Source: Ichthyophis bannanicus (lineage: Eukaryota; Chordata; Amphibia; Gymnophiona; Ichthyophiidae). Taken from it: DNA of 64,000 nucleotides. Position numbers and translations under genes: made by a program. The number at the start of each line of letters is the position of its first letter. Positions within the stretch are counted from its first letter, which is position 1. The stretch covers positions 82,180,662-82,244,661 of the forward strand of contig CM066043.1 in the NCBI GenBank assembly GCA_033557465.1, given 5' to 3'. A model generated the notes under the pieces. It ran no database searches. It was not told the origin of the DNA and saw only the letters and a list, made by a program, of their open reading frames with translations. Below are positions 11,112 to 22,429 of this stretch, in pieces.

Positions 11112-11179
11112 TTAAAGAGGTGTGGCTATGTCTTCCCTGAGCTGTTCTGGTGACTTCTGTCTATATTCAGCTACTGCAG

Positions 11180-12640
11180 TCAGCTTTCTCCTCTGGCTTT
11201 AGCTTCTCTGAGTTTCTGGGCAATTTTCAGAGTTTCTTCAGTCATTCATTTTGGCTCTTTTTGCTATTTCACCTTTTGTAGAGATTTCTCACTTTCTTCT
11301 AACACAACCTTCTTGATGTCATCCCATTACTTTTCTGGAGCTCTGTTATTTGTATCTAAAGCAGCAAATCGATTTTGTAGGCAATCTTTAAATTCCAGTT
11401 ATACTTTGCTACATTCATGAGTGGCTTGCTCTTTTTCAACTTTAGCTTGAGTTTGTATACTAGTAATTGGTGATCTGTACCACAGTTAGCTCCAGGTTTT
11501 GTCTCCGTTGATGTTATAGAGTTTTTCCATCGTTGACTTCCACAGATGTACTCAATTTGATATTTGTACAATCCATTGGGTGAAGTCCATGTGTACAGTC
11601 GCTGCTTGTGTTACTGGAAGATGGTGTTTGAGATGAATACATCTCTGGTCTTGCAGAATTCTATCAATCTTTCTCCATTTTCATTTCTGTCGCCAAGTCC
11701 ATATTTTCCAATCTCTTTGCCTTCTTCTTTGTTGCCAACTTTTGCATTCCAGTCACCCATGACTATCAGGATATCCTGTTTGCATGTTCTATGAATTTCA
11801 GCTTATACTTGTTCATAGAACTCATCAACCTCATCCTCTTCTGCAGCTGTTGTTGGGGCATATAATTGAAATATAGTTGTGTTGATGGGCATTCCTTGTA
11901 GATGAATAGAAATTAAGCATTCACTGATTGCATTGTATCTCATTACAGTTCTTACAAGCTTCTTCTTAATTATAAATGCAACAGCATTTCTTCTTTGTCT
12001 TTCATTTCCAGCATAGTAGACCATATGATCATCAGATGCAAAGTGCCCAATACCAGTCCATTTCAGTTCGCTGACACGCAACAGATTGAGTTGTACACAT
12101 TCCATTTTATTCTTGACCACCGCTGACTTCCCTTGGTTCATGCTTCATACGTTCCATGTTCCAATACGTAAGACATCTTTGCAGCTTCTGACTTTCATTT
12201 CATGCACAGCTATTTGAGCAGTCAGATGTCCTGAGGGCTTTGATCCAACCATATCATAAATACTGACTTTACTTTGAAAAGTCTCCAGGTCCTTCTCTTC
12301 CGACCTGGTTGTCTCATCTTCCAGTACTATAGTGCAGTTTGTTTTGTTGTGACTATCCAATGGGTTTTTGTAGCAAGATACAGAAATAGATTGCCAGGCC
12401 TTTCTTCCAAGCAGTTTAATTTTAGGGTTGTTGCCGTTGTCACAGCAATGTGATCCTCCGCCATCAACACCGTCCCATTCTGCTGCTGCCCAGATGGGTG
12501 GTTTGTCTTGGTTTGGCATCTCAGCTGAGACTTGTCCATCTTGGGAGACCCTGCCAGAAGTTAAACTACTGATAGCTTAGCCCTCAGCATCACTGATGCA
12601 CATAAGCCCTCACAGCACAACAAGTTGCAAACCAGAACAT
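11180..12640 (-). mobile_element. RTE (BovB-type) LINE 5' part, 3'-deleted
   Basis: Minus-strand order is 5' leader (12540-12640), GTWNV at the start of the AP endonuclease (end of frame 12145-12519), then 11803-12141 with ELKWTGIGHFASDDH and QLYAPTTAAEEDEVDEFYEQV, then 11356-11571 with YICGSQRWKNSI and CGTDHQLLVYKLKLKLKK. It stops in the linker at about 11180, where about 215 bp overlap in content with the start of the other RTE copy (4030-4245). Losing the 3' half is unusual for a LINE and points to a later deletion or recombination. Stops and frameshifts make it inactive. Confidence 0.88.
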
Positions 12641-13000
12641 AAAGCTTATGAGGAGCTGCCTAGATTTATGTACAAAGCTTGCAGTAAATGGCGGTATTTT
12701 ATTTATACAAGTAAGAATATGAATACTTATACCGACTAGTAGATGCATAGTTTGTATCATGTGTATTTTCACTATGTGCATGGTTATGAGTGGAGTCTGG
12801 GCAGAGCATAGGTAGTGTCAGTAAGTATGTGTGTCATTTATAAAATTCCATTAATTTATGTACATGCTTACAAAAATAGTCATAGTCATTTACACCAACA
12901 CTAGGAATGATGTAAGTTGTCACACTTACCCCTTATTTTATAATATGTGTTAACTAGGTGCAACTTTATGCAATTGCCTTCCACAAGCTCTAGAGACAGT
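12641..13000. other. No recognisable gene or repeat
   Basis: AT-rich, no coding signal seen. Confidence 0.35.
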
Positions 13001-14042
13001 AGGGAGGGATTCAGAGGTGAACCCCAGGATATCTAACGTATTACTTTTCAACATCTCATAAGGTGAGATTAATCTACCTACAGGAAAACTGATGAATCGA
13101 AGAATATTGTATCATACTGAATTTTCATGATTCTCACATCCAACAGATCAGCATTACCCTTAATCAGGGCATTCTTAGATGATCATCATGCCATTTTTGT
13201 GGCATAATCCTGACTCTCTGCTTGGCAACCTTTAATTACATAATTCTGTATAAAACAAACTTAGGTACTGTTTCAGCTGATATTGCATAGCATGGTCAAA
13301 CACCAACATAATATATCCTCCTTGAAATTAGCCTCCATAGCTCAAATCACTCTGCCTAAATCCAGGTGTCACGGAGACAGGCTGCAATAATTTAATCTGT
13401 ACCAATAAGCTTTCTCTCACTGATGGGAGATCTTATCCCAATGGAGTCAAAGGGGAGCATAACATAAAATTCACCAGCAGTAGTATTCTCTAGGAAGGAA
13501 AGAATAACATTTTTTCTCAAGTCTTGCTGAGTTCCTTCTGTCCTCTTTCAAGTATAGTGTTCCACAGGAAGTTAAACCACTTCAGCATCCAAGGAAAATA
13601 CCCATTCTCTTATTTTCCAAATGTATATTGCAATAAGTAAAATTTAAAGCACTTACTGCAACAATTGCATTGAAGAGGAACACTGTTCTCATTCAATATG
13701 CAGCAGCCTGAGTATGTCTGAATGATCTGTTCCAGCTTGACTATTGCTGACAAGGTGGGTTGTGGAATTGGCTGAATGGCTAGATATTGAAACTGTAACA
13801 GGGTGGATAATGGAAGCTGAATGCTGAATGGAGGGATTGGATGTTGAAAAAAGGGAATGAGAATGCTGAAAGAGTGAGAGTGGTGAAAGGATGATGGAAT
13901 TCCATGAGGATGGAGCAACAGAGCCAGTGGAGCTTTGCTTCTGATCCCCAAGATGGAGATTCTTGCACTGAAGGGAGGAATGCAGGGGATTACTCCAAAT
14001 ATTAGAGGGAACTGAGGATATCTGTGCAGAAAAGGATAAGTA

Positions 14043-14336
14043 GGGAGGAGTAGCCTAGTGGTTGGGGCAAGGTACTTCAGGCCGGAAGGTCGGGGGTTCA
14101 AATCCCACTAGAGGACAGCAACCTTGGGCCGGAAGGACTGGGGTTTCTAGTCCCACAGATGCTCCTTGTGGTCTTGGGCAAGCCACTTAACCCTCCATAG
14201 CCCATGTTCCCTGTAAGTATTAGTGTATGTGTCTCATATCCCCGCGTGTTAAATGTATCCCCCAATTGTGTTGTGACCGCTTTGATTGAAGGATAAGGTG
14301 GTATACAAAAACTGTCTAAATAAATAAAAATAAGTA
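14043..14336 (+). mobile_element. tRNA-headed SINE with L2-like tail
   Basis: Starts GGGAGGAGTAGCCTAGTGG, with box A-like TAGCCTAGTGGTTGG, box B-like GGTTCAAATCC at 14096-14106, a central CTTGGGCAAGCCACTTAACC, then GTGACCGCTTTGATTGAAGG, GGTATACAAAAAC and an AAATAAATAAA tail. A possible TSD is ATAAGTA at 14036-14042 and 14330-14336. Same family as 8349-8648. Confidence 0.9.
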
Positions 14337-15535
14337 TTGTATAACACAAACAACTGATTCCTCATCCCTATTGTCCAGCATCTCAGATTCATTGAAAGAC
14401 TGCGTCAGCAGCCATTTACAATGATTACATGCTCTCTTATATGACCTAGAGATCTCTCTCCTGAAACTTTCTCTCCAAATTGCTTGATTGCACTTGATAC
14501 TTGGGACCTGTGGAGCATATATGTCTATATCTCCAGAATTAAGAATAGGGGAAACTGTTCCTCAAGTCTATGGGATGGAAGCTATTATATTTCAATAATG
14601 TATTCCAATCAGTAGGCTTAGAATATACAGTTGTTTCCAATCTATCCCCCATATTTTCTTATCTGAACATCCAAAAAGGTAATCACAAACTGATCATGTT
14701 TCATATTAAACTTAATTGCTGGCTTGCAGCTATTTAAAAAAAATCACAAAATGCTGCAATTGGTCTTCTGTTCCTCCCCATAGTAAAAAAAAAGAAGTCA
14801 TTTTTATATTTTCTTCATTCTAAGTTGTACACAGAAAATGGGAAATTATAGACTCACTGGTCTTCAAAAGATTGCATATATAAATTATCTAGCAAGGGGA
14901 CAAATGTAGCCCCCATCACTGTACCAGAGATTTGCAAGAAAAAATCATTTTTATACATAAAGTAGTTCTTTTTAAGGGCAAGTTCAGCTAACCGAATTAA
15001 AAAACTAATAAGTACTCTATGCAGATGCGATCGCCTCTCTCATACACCATTTAAGACACTCAAAGCCTCATCTTGAGGGATAGAAGTATACAGTGATTTA
15101 ACATCCATAGTAACCAGCCAACTCACTCTATCAAGATCAGAGACTGCACTCAGAATCTGCAAAAAATAAGTAGTATATTTCACGTAGGAGGAAATATATG
15201 GGATCTCATATCTGAGAGATTCTAGGAATGAGTCATTTCCAGATAAAATAGGTCTCCCAGGCAGATTGCACAGTGACTTATAGATCTTAGGCAGCATATA
15301 CAACACAAGAATTCTTGGGTAAGCAGCATTCAGAAACTCCCTTTCTTTACTGGTCAAATGCCCCAGGTCATAAGCCATAGTGGTAATGGACTTCATCTTT
15401 TTTTGTAATATAGGTGTAGGGTCACATTCTAATTTAACATAGTTATGGTCATCCAACAGCTGACACTGCATCTCACTGTTATATTGTATCTTGTCCTTAC
15501 AGTAACTATAATGGTCCCACCTTTTATCAGCTCAT

Positions 15536-15690
15536 AAGAACATAAGATTTGCCATACTGGGTCAGACCAAGGTCCATCAAGCCCAATATCTTGTTTCCAA
15601 CAGTGGCTAATCTAGGTCACAAGTACCTAGCAGTTTCCCCAAAAGACACAGGTTCCACAATGCTTGTATTGGAGGCATGCTCTTTTAATA
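15536..15690 (-). mobile_element. CR1 3' UTR fragment
   Basis: The run CATAAGAACATAAGATTTGCC through AGACACAGGTTCCACAATGC is the complement of the CR1 3' UTR at 33800-33965 and matches 7592-7740. Only the 3' end is present. Confidence 0.85.
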
Positions 15691-15836
15691 ACTAGGGAGT
15701 CATCATTCTGCAACTCCCTCGGAGTCATTCATTCATCCCTGGATAGATTTTTAACACTTAGTTCCTTTCCTTTTTTCCATTTCCTCTATGTCACCCAGGA
15801 CCACATTTTTAAAAGTCAGAAAAGCACGGTCTAGAA

Positions 15837-16138
15837 CAGTGGTTCGCAACCTTTTCTATGCTCCACACTCCTAGGAAATGTTTGATTAACGTTTGCACGT
15901 CCTAAAAAAGTAATATCGCGGTACGTGTGACAATGATTATGTCAGATGTTGCATTATAATGATTTTAAAAGCAATACTCTGACAATCAGTTACTTACTCT
16001 CCTTTTGATTAAATAAACGAGACTACTATCTACCAACACAACATCACAGCTGAGTGATGACTCATCACTAAGGGGCACAAGCCACTCTTTGTCACATCCC
16101 TTGAAAGTCTATCTCGCACCCCAAGTTGGGAACCCCTA
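15837..16138. mobile_element. hAT-type MITE
   Basis: Begins CAGTGGTTCGCAACC and ends AAGTTGGGAACCCCTA; the ends are inverted relatives. GTCTAGAA (15829-15836) and GTCTAGAG (16139-16146) are an 8-bp TSD with one mismatch. The 302-bp body codes nothing. The termini resemble Charlie/MER-type hAT ends. Confidence 0.8.
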
Positions 16139-17219
16139 GTCTAGAGAGCCAGCTGGGATCCAGGAAGATTTCCTCTTTATCACTGAAGAATCTGGATACG
16201 ATTCCCTTCCATCAAAGAACAGACATAATTGCAAAATTCTCATTAGTTTCTCTACTACCACTCTATTTTGAAAGGGATCATAAAAAGAACCAGGTACAAA
16301 AGACAGACTATTAGATAATTATGAAAGCTGAGTTGATGAAAGATTTTTAGAGGACAGGTGGTACTGCTGGTAAGGCCATTGCTGGAAGCATGTAAATGGA
16401 CTGTCTCCCTACTTGGGGTAGGGTTCAGGTACTCCAACCCCTGTTCTTCATTCGTAATTTCTTCCCTAAAAAAGACTCATCATGAGAATCCTCCTCTTCG
16501 CTAGTCAAAGAACTCCCCGACGAGAAGGTGAATACAATTCTGTGATGTTGCACATGTCCACTCCGTACACGTCCTCTAGACTAAATATAGATATTGCCTT
16601 CCTTTATCTTTTTTTCATCCCGCATCAATTTCTTAATTTAGCATTCCTCAGTTTCTGTTGATATTTATCAAGCTGTTTACTAATTTTATCATGGCAATCA
16701 GAAAATGTTTCATCTTTTTAAAATTTCTTTAGTTCTTCATCCATTTCATTCTTCACCGCCACATTTTTTTTCTCTTTAGTAGTTTCAGTCAGTAACAACA
16801 ACAGGTCAAGTGCACACTTATTCAAAATACTGTTCTATTTCTGTATAAAAGACTCATCATCCAAAAACATCCAGGGCTCCATAAACACCCTAAGCCCTCG
16901 AGGGACAGCTTCCTTCCTACAATAGTCCACCAAGGTAATTCTGTGCCGTTCCAACTGAACACATTCCTTGGCCAAATTCAAACACAGATCCCAGTCAAAG
17001 TTTTCACTCCCATCACCTGTTTGAAGTAAAGATGCCATTCTCAACAATTTTTTAAAAGAAAGAAAAAGAAAAGAAAAAATATCTTTGCGGAATGAAGATT
17101 AATATTTGTTGTTTTTTTCTGATCAGTGGTGTTGGTATGAACATTTAACCCTTTGTAGCTAGGGCATTGTCCCAGGCTTGGTAGAGGGATAGGTGATAAC
17201 ACTGAGGTCTTTTTCTCTT

Positions 17220-18345
17220 TCTATGCGTGTTTTTTTATGGTAGCTTTTGAAATAGTATAAAAGAGATTTTTTGCTCCATTAGTTTTGCACATACCATGAC
17301 AGTATGATCTCAGCCTCTCAAATTTACTGCTAATGCTTGGAGTAGTACTTGCACTGTGCCAAAGAGAGCTTCCTTCTGGTGGTTGTAAGATGTAACATGG
17401 GTAGTTTGTCAAGATGTGCTTGGAAATTCTTCTTTATCAAACCTGTGGCTCCCAATGAAATGGTCTCTGACTGCAGTTCTTGGTATTTCAGGGATCTTCT
17501 GCCTCTCCACACGATTCACAGAATAATCACTTGGAACCAACACCTCTATTATCAATGCCGTTCTGGTGTTTTTCTCCTTTACCACTATGTTGGGTTTTCT
17601 CGCATCCAGATTCTTATCCGTCAGAATGGGAATATCCCAGATGATCATAACCTCCTCATTCTCTGTAATTCTCTTAAGGCATGATCCCAGTGTTTTTCAT
17701 GCACAGTGATGTTGTAGTGTTTACAGAGTTTCCAATGTATGAGGCGTGATACTTTTTTGTCCTTTCTGTATAGAAATTTTCTACCATCAGAACTTCACTG
17801 AATCACTGTTTCCAGGTCTTTCTTACAGAATCGACATATGTCTGTTTTGCTAGTTTTTTCAATGCTCACTGTGAACTATCTCTTCCGTAATCCTCTGTCC
17901 TGGGCTGCAACTATCAACCTCAGATCCTTCGTTTTCAGTTCACCTCTCCTTAACCATTCATGTGTCCATTCTTGATTGACAAAAGGTTCCTGGAGTAACA
18001 CTTTGGGGCTTGTTTACAAAGCCGCGGTAGCGGTTTCCGATTGTTATCAAAGCCACGGCCCCATTGATTTCAATGGGGCCGCGGCTCCGATAACAATCGG
18101 AAAATGCTACCGCGAATTTGTAAACAAGCCCCTTTGTATTTCCCACTGTATTTGTGCATTTTCCACTTGTTTGTCCTCGCTTGCTGATCTAATTCTTTGA
18201 AGAGTTGTTTCCTTTCCCGTGTGTGCGCTTGTGGATTCTCACTCATTCCTTCTAGTCGTCAGAATGCTTGTCCAGGTTTGACAATGGAGACAGATTCTGG
18301 ATGTTTACTTTCATATTCAGCATTTTTTGTGTATTTGGATCTGAT
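17220..18345 (-). mobile_element. RLE-type LINE C-terminal region (R4/NeSL-like)
   Basis: Minus-strand reading gives a region with IVAAQDR, then a cysteine/histidine knuckle (CRFCKKDLETV) near 17800-17850, then in 17409-17648 the stretch WDIPILTDKNLDARKPNIVVKE with IIEVLVPSDY. A CCHC knuckle followed by a (K/R)PD...(D/E)V core is the layout of restriction-like-endonuclease LINEs such as R2, R4 and NeSL. The continuation around 17330-17512 is similar to those proteins. Several stops are present and a palindromic MITE splits it. Clade is tentative. Confidence 0.55.
18005..18132. mobile_element. Fully palindromic 128-bp MITE
   Basis: Begins GGGGCTTGTTTACAAA and ends TTTGTAAACAAGCCCC. The two halves pair nearly throughout, for example CCGATTGTTATC with GATAACAATCGG, with the centre near ATTGATTTCAAT. 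Flanks are TTT/TTT, or CTTTG/CTTTG if the element is counted two bases shorter. It interrupts the RLE-type LINE. Confidence 0.8.
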
Positions 18346-19024
18346 GATGCTGTTAGGTATGCAAGGCTGCTACTTCCCCTCAGCCCCGAAACACGTGCAG
18401 GGTGGCTTGGGGCGAGAAGGTAGTTATTCCAAGCTAATAGAGGCAGATTTTCTTTCTCTATCCCACCCGGTCACTTGCATGTGCTGCTGTCAGAGTTGTC
18501 AAATTACCCTGTTCCAGGAGTGAGATTTTTTGCCATGTAACCCATCTCGTTGCATCCAGCTATCTCTTCATCCCCCTCTCCCACTTTCTGCTGCTCAAAC
18601 TGATGGATCCTGAAGCTGCTAGATGTAAAACGTCAAATTGCAGCTCTTGCTGGAACTTGCTTTCTATCTCCTCCTTTTTCAATCAGTATTGCTTTGCACG
18701 TTCTCTGTTTCAACTGAGGGAGGAGGGAGAGGGAGAGAGAGAGAGAGGACACTGTATCTACGGAAGCCTGTCTATTTCAAATAGCTTTGAATTGAACGAT
18801 TCTGTGCAGTTCAAACATCCAATGTTTGAACCACACAGGTCTCCATACATACTGAGCCCCCCCCCCCCCCCATCAAAACAGAAGAGAGAGAAAACAAGCG
18901 CTGACAAAAGCCGCAGTTTGATGTTTTACCTCTGGCAGCTTCAGGATCTATGGCTGTGACAGTCGGCCTGGCCATATGAAAAGCCACCCTATATAGGCAT
19001 AAGTTATTAGTGGTTTATATAGTA
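18346..19024. other. No recognisable gene; low-complexity patches
   Basis: Includes a GA-rich patch (18720-18750) and a run of 14 C (18857-18870). The open frames here are unmatched and cross low complexity. Confidence 0.35.
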
Positions 19025-19034
19025 TTGCAGTAGT

Positions 19035-19258
19035 TGAGGAGTGGAGGAGGAGCCTAGTGGTTAGAACACTGGCTTGGTAACCAAGCAACCAGGGTTTGAT
19101 TCCCACTAGCACTCCTTGTGGCCTTGGGCAAGTCACTTAACCCTCCACTGCCTCGGAAGAAAGGCCTGGCAATCTACTTCTGGTGACACTGCCAAGAAAA
19201 CCCAGGAGCTTCTGGGTCGCCAGGAGTCAGGACTGACTCAAAGGCACACATTGCATTT
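19035..19258 (+). mobile_element. tRNA-headed SINE with RTE-like tail
   Basis: The head has box A-like AGCCTAGTGGTTAGAACAC and box B-like GGTTTGATTCCC, then CTTGGGCAAGTCACTTAACCC. The 3' part has GGCCTGGCAATCTAC and GGGTCGCCAGGAGTCAGGAC, which resembles the RTE 3' end read on the minus strand at 2215-2265 (GGGTCGCCATGAGTCGACTC). A 10-bp TSD, TTGCAGTAGT, flanks it at 19025-19034 and 19259-19268. Confidence 0.88.
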
Positions 19259-20089
19259 TTGCAGTAGTCTGATTTCATTAATTTAGATAGGCCAAACAAA
19301 TGGGTAAAGGGACAGAGTATTTAAAATACTATTGCAAGACATGGGAGAAAGATTATGCATTAAAAAACTAGATCCACAGCATGCCTGGTGATAAATCAAA
19401 GGCCTCCTGCAAATATCGTAAATGCAAAATGTGTGCGCACCATGCTGGCTTTTCTCACGCTTCAACAGCGAAGCACGAACGTAAAGAAGGTCCATTTTAT
19501 TTGACCTGGTTACCACTCTAAAACCTTAGACATTATTAAGATAGATAAGGTGCATATTGTGTGTCACTCCATTACTGCAGACATTGGCCACTTTGGGGAA
19601 CTGGTGCAGATTATTTCTGGAAAGGAAATATTTCACCACCAAACAAAATATTCAGCACCAATCAAGCGTTTTCTTGGTCCACCAGTCCATGACACATTGA
19701 TCAGAGATGATAACGTTATGGATTACTCCCTGATCATTGATGAAAACAGTGATATAGGCCTTTAAATACAATTCGGTGTGATGGTGCACTATTATAGTTG
19801 CTCTCGGAATAGCATTCTAACCAGTTTGTGTTGGCATATTATCTTTGGAATTTGGTACAGCAGATGACATATTTAGTGCCATTTCTAGTTTTCTCAAAGC
19901 AAATCAGCTTGAAATAAAGAGATGTTTTGATTTGGCTACTAATGGCTGTAACACCATATATGGAACGAGCAAGTCTGTAATTATGAAATTTTGTTAAATA
20001 TGCCTAGATATTGTCCATAGACAGTGTATATGCCAACCATTCCAGCGGTGTTCCTCAAATGCACTAAAAATGTTGCCATGGAATATTGG

Positions 20090-20560
20090 ACCCAATATTC
20101 AGCACCGGTGGCTAGCACAATTACAGTGGCTAGCCACTGGCGCTGAACATTAAACCAGGATAGTCAATGCCAGGGTCATATCCGGTCCCAGCATTGAATA
20201 TCCAGGGTCGCCTCACAGACTCCAACGGCACAGAAGCTAATTAGGCAGCAGTGATATTGAGCCGCTGCCCGGTTACCTCCTATGGTAAAAGGCATGGCAA
20301 AAGCTGGCCTATCTTTACCTACAGGTTGCTAACTGGGCAGAGGTTTAATATCACTTCTGCCCAGTTAGCAACTGGTACAGCCTCCGCTGCTCCCCAGAAT
20401 GACCCTGGCACGTCCCCATACTAAGTGGTTAGCATCGGGCATGTTAGTCAGAGATATTCAGCCGCATTGAGTTAGTGCCACTAAATATCCCTCTAAGCAG
20501 CATTTCCATGGTTTACAGCTGTATAAATTATGTAAATGCCTTTGAATAACAGCTCCATTG
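20090..20560. mobile_element. MITE-like insertion inside hAT relic
   Basis: Separates two consecutive transposase pieces. Words such as CCCAATATTCAGCACCGGTGGCTAGC and its inverted echo GCCACTGGCGCTGAACATTAAA suggest inverted repeats, and its right part resembles 10605-10800. Confidence 0.5.
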
Positions 20561-20992
20561 AATTCATGGTTGTAGAACCTACAGCTTGTTTTGCCACGGC
20601 ACCATTTGGCAGCTGAAATACAAACAACTCTATGTGCGCTTCAATGTCGGGGAAGAACCATTGAAAATTCTTAAGTTATCGGACACTCGGATATGAAATG
20701 CTTCCTGTGCTCAGTGCATACTAGATCGATATGAGAAACTTAAACTCCATTTTAGGTTGGCTAAAGATGAGGATTGCAGCTGCAGTATGGAGTTGCTGTA
20801 TCAGATGTACAGTGCACCTAAAAACAAGATGTATCTAATATTTTTGCAGCCTTTTCTGCTAGAGCTAAACAGTTAATTGAGACCATCTCCCTCATCTCCA
20901 TGTGGATTGGGAGTGGGCTAGTAACATGGCTGAGCCCCACCATCCGATTACTGTGGGGAGGAGGGATCTGGAAGGGAACAGTTGGGTTGAGT

Positions 20993-21145
20993 TTATTTAT
21001 TTTTATTTATTTTATTTATTTATATTCTCTTATATATTGTGCTATTCTGCATCGGTGCGGTTTACATTGAACAAACTGAAATTACATTGAACAGGACATT
21101 ATAACTTGGAGATAACTATTCTACAGGGAACATATTTTACAGAGT
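20993..21145 (-). mobile_element. SINE/L2 tail fragment
   Basis: TTTATTTATTTATATTCTC, GCATCGGTGCGGTTTACATTG and AACTTGGAGATAACTATTC match the element at 63340-63576 nearly base for base, so both are one subfamily. The tRNA head is missing here. Confidence 0.7.
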
Positions 21146-21800
21146 TGTACAGGCTCACCTTCCTTGGTAGGCGTTTCTTGGGGACACTGAGAGGAGAAGC
21201 AGAGGTACTGAAGGTGCAAACCCACTCAACAACCCTGACAGAGGGATTGGTTCACACAATGGTGAAGTGTGGTTAGGGCCCAGGTGATGAGGGGCAAGGA
21301 GATGTAGAGGGAGAGGAATTTGGGAATTGTTGCAGCAGCAGCAGAAGCAGTAAGGAAAGGATGGAGACCCCCCCCCCCCCATCATCCCTGAGGGGGGCGG
21401 GGAGAGAGAAAAGGGGATTGATGGACTGTAGCCTCCTGCAGTGTGGGCATCACTGCAAGTCCTAAAGAAGGCTCCCGCATTCTAGAAGTAGGACTCAGTA
21501 TGTCGCCACCGCAGGCTGTGGGCGGTTCAGAATAGCCAAGTCAGTTGGTTGTTATCTGAGATTTAAGTACATTTGAAATGTTACCAAGTTAAATAGTTTG
21601 TTGTTGATGAAATAAAGCTGTGGCCATGTTTTGCCAGCCTCCTTTACTGTAATGGTTTGTTGTACTTGGCTAAGGTTGTGGGGTGAATGGATGGTGGTTG
21701 TGCAAATGCCGATGTTAGAAGCCATTCGAGTTGGAGAGAGCTAGGCCTTTCAGGCTGCTGCATGAACTGATAATATTATAGCACAGTATTTTTCAGCACA
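21146..21800. other. No recognisable gene or repeat
   Basis: Contains a C-run at 21370-21380 and nothing I can name. Confidence 0.3.
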
Positions 21801-22429
21801 TTATGAGACCAATGATTTTAGCATCTGGAGCGCAATTCTCCAGTATGACATTGAAAATAAGTCAAACCACCTTCCCCCGGGTGCGATAAAATTTGGTATT
21901 GACTGTCAGCTGTTCTGGTGGAATCAAAAATTGAGTGCACCACGGGAGAAATAGTAAAAAGATGCTGTCATGACTACCTGTGTGAGCTATTGAAGAAATA
22001 TGCCAGAAATTGCCAACAAGCATTCAGCAGCTGGAGTCACTATCTGATCTCAGCCCATCTGTAATTCTTGGAAGCTAAAAACACAGCTATCATAGCTGTC
22101 ATTTTTGCTTCTTTATAAAGGAAACTCAGGGTTGCTAGAACAGCAGTGGAATTGTCTGAGTGTGTTATCATGGCCAAACACTAATGATATCGATGTTGAA
22201 TTGCTTTGGGTTGATAATGGTAAACATACGGATGCTTCAGACGAACATGATTTCCTTGAACTGAGGCAATTTGCTTTGCCTCTCCTTGTTCTACCTTTCA
22301 GCAATGCTGCTGTTGAAAGAACATTCTCCCAGAGGAAAATTAAAAGACAAAACTTCAAAACCAGATACAGCAAAGCATGCTAGAAGCCTTGTTGCATTGC
22401 ATGTTTGTGGTTACATGACCTGCGATGGA

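Larger units (their letters stand above)
13000..17060 (-). mobile_element. Penelope-like element (PLE), degenerate
   Basis: Minus strand. 16835-17047 is an N-terminal region (MLRMASLLQTGDG, RGLRVFMEPW). 15040-15471 holds PLE reverse transcriptase motifs: LYMLPKIYKS, LPGRPILSGNDSF and the DVKSLYTSIP box. Around 14890-15000 a further RT motif resembling GTVMGATFVP is readable. Stops are frequent after that. These motifs are those of Neptune/Poseidon-type PLEs, which normally end in a GIY-YIG endonuclease; I could not confirm that domain downstream, so the 13000 limit is loose. The element is interrupted by a CR1 piece (15536-15690), a hAT MITE (15837-16138) and a SINE (14043-14336). Confidence 0.75.
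19320..22420 (+). pseudogene. Decayed BED-finger hAT transposase
   Basis: Pieces in order on the plus strand. About 19400-19500 gives a BED-like C-x4-C...H finger (CKYRKCKMC, TAKHERKEGPF). About 19545-19765 gives a conserved N-terminal part. About 19890-20060 gives a catalytic-region stretch (LATNGCNTIYGTSKSVI). About 20600-20870 gives LKILKLSDTR and LDRYEKLKLHF. 22105-22383 gives the hAT dimerisation domain (FLELRQFALPLLVLPFSNAAVERTFSQ). Stops, frameshifts and inserted repeats (20090-20560, 20993-21145) break it. It resembles ZBED/SCAND3-like transposase-derived proteins, but this copy is not intact. Confidence 0.75.

Noticed and set aside
14043..14130. Possible tRNA gene (A and B box-like words)
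   Set aside because: The cloverleaf does not close and the same words recur in other dispersed copies with LINE tails, so it is a SINE head.
18603..18959. 118-codon frame with Pro-run
   Set aside because: Crosses GA-rich and poly-C low complexity; no match known.
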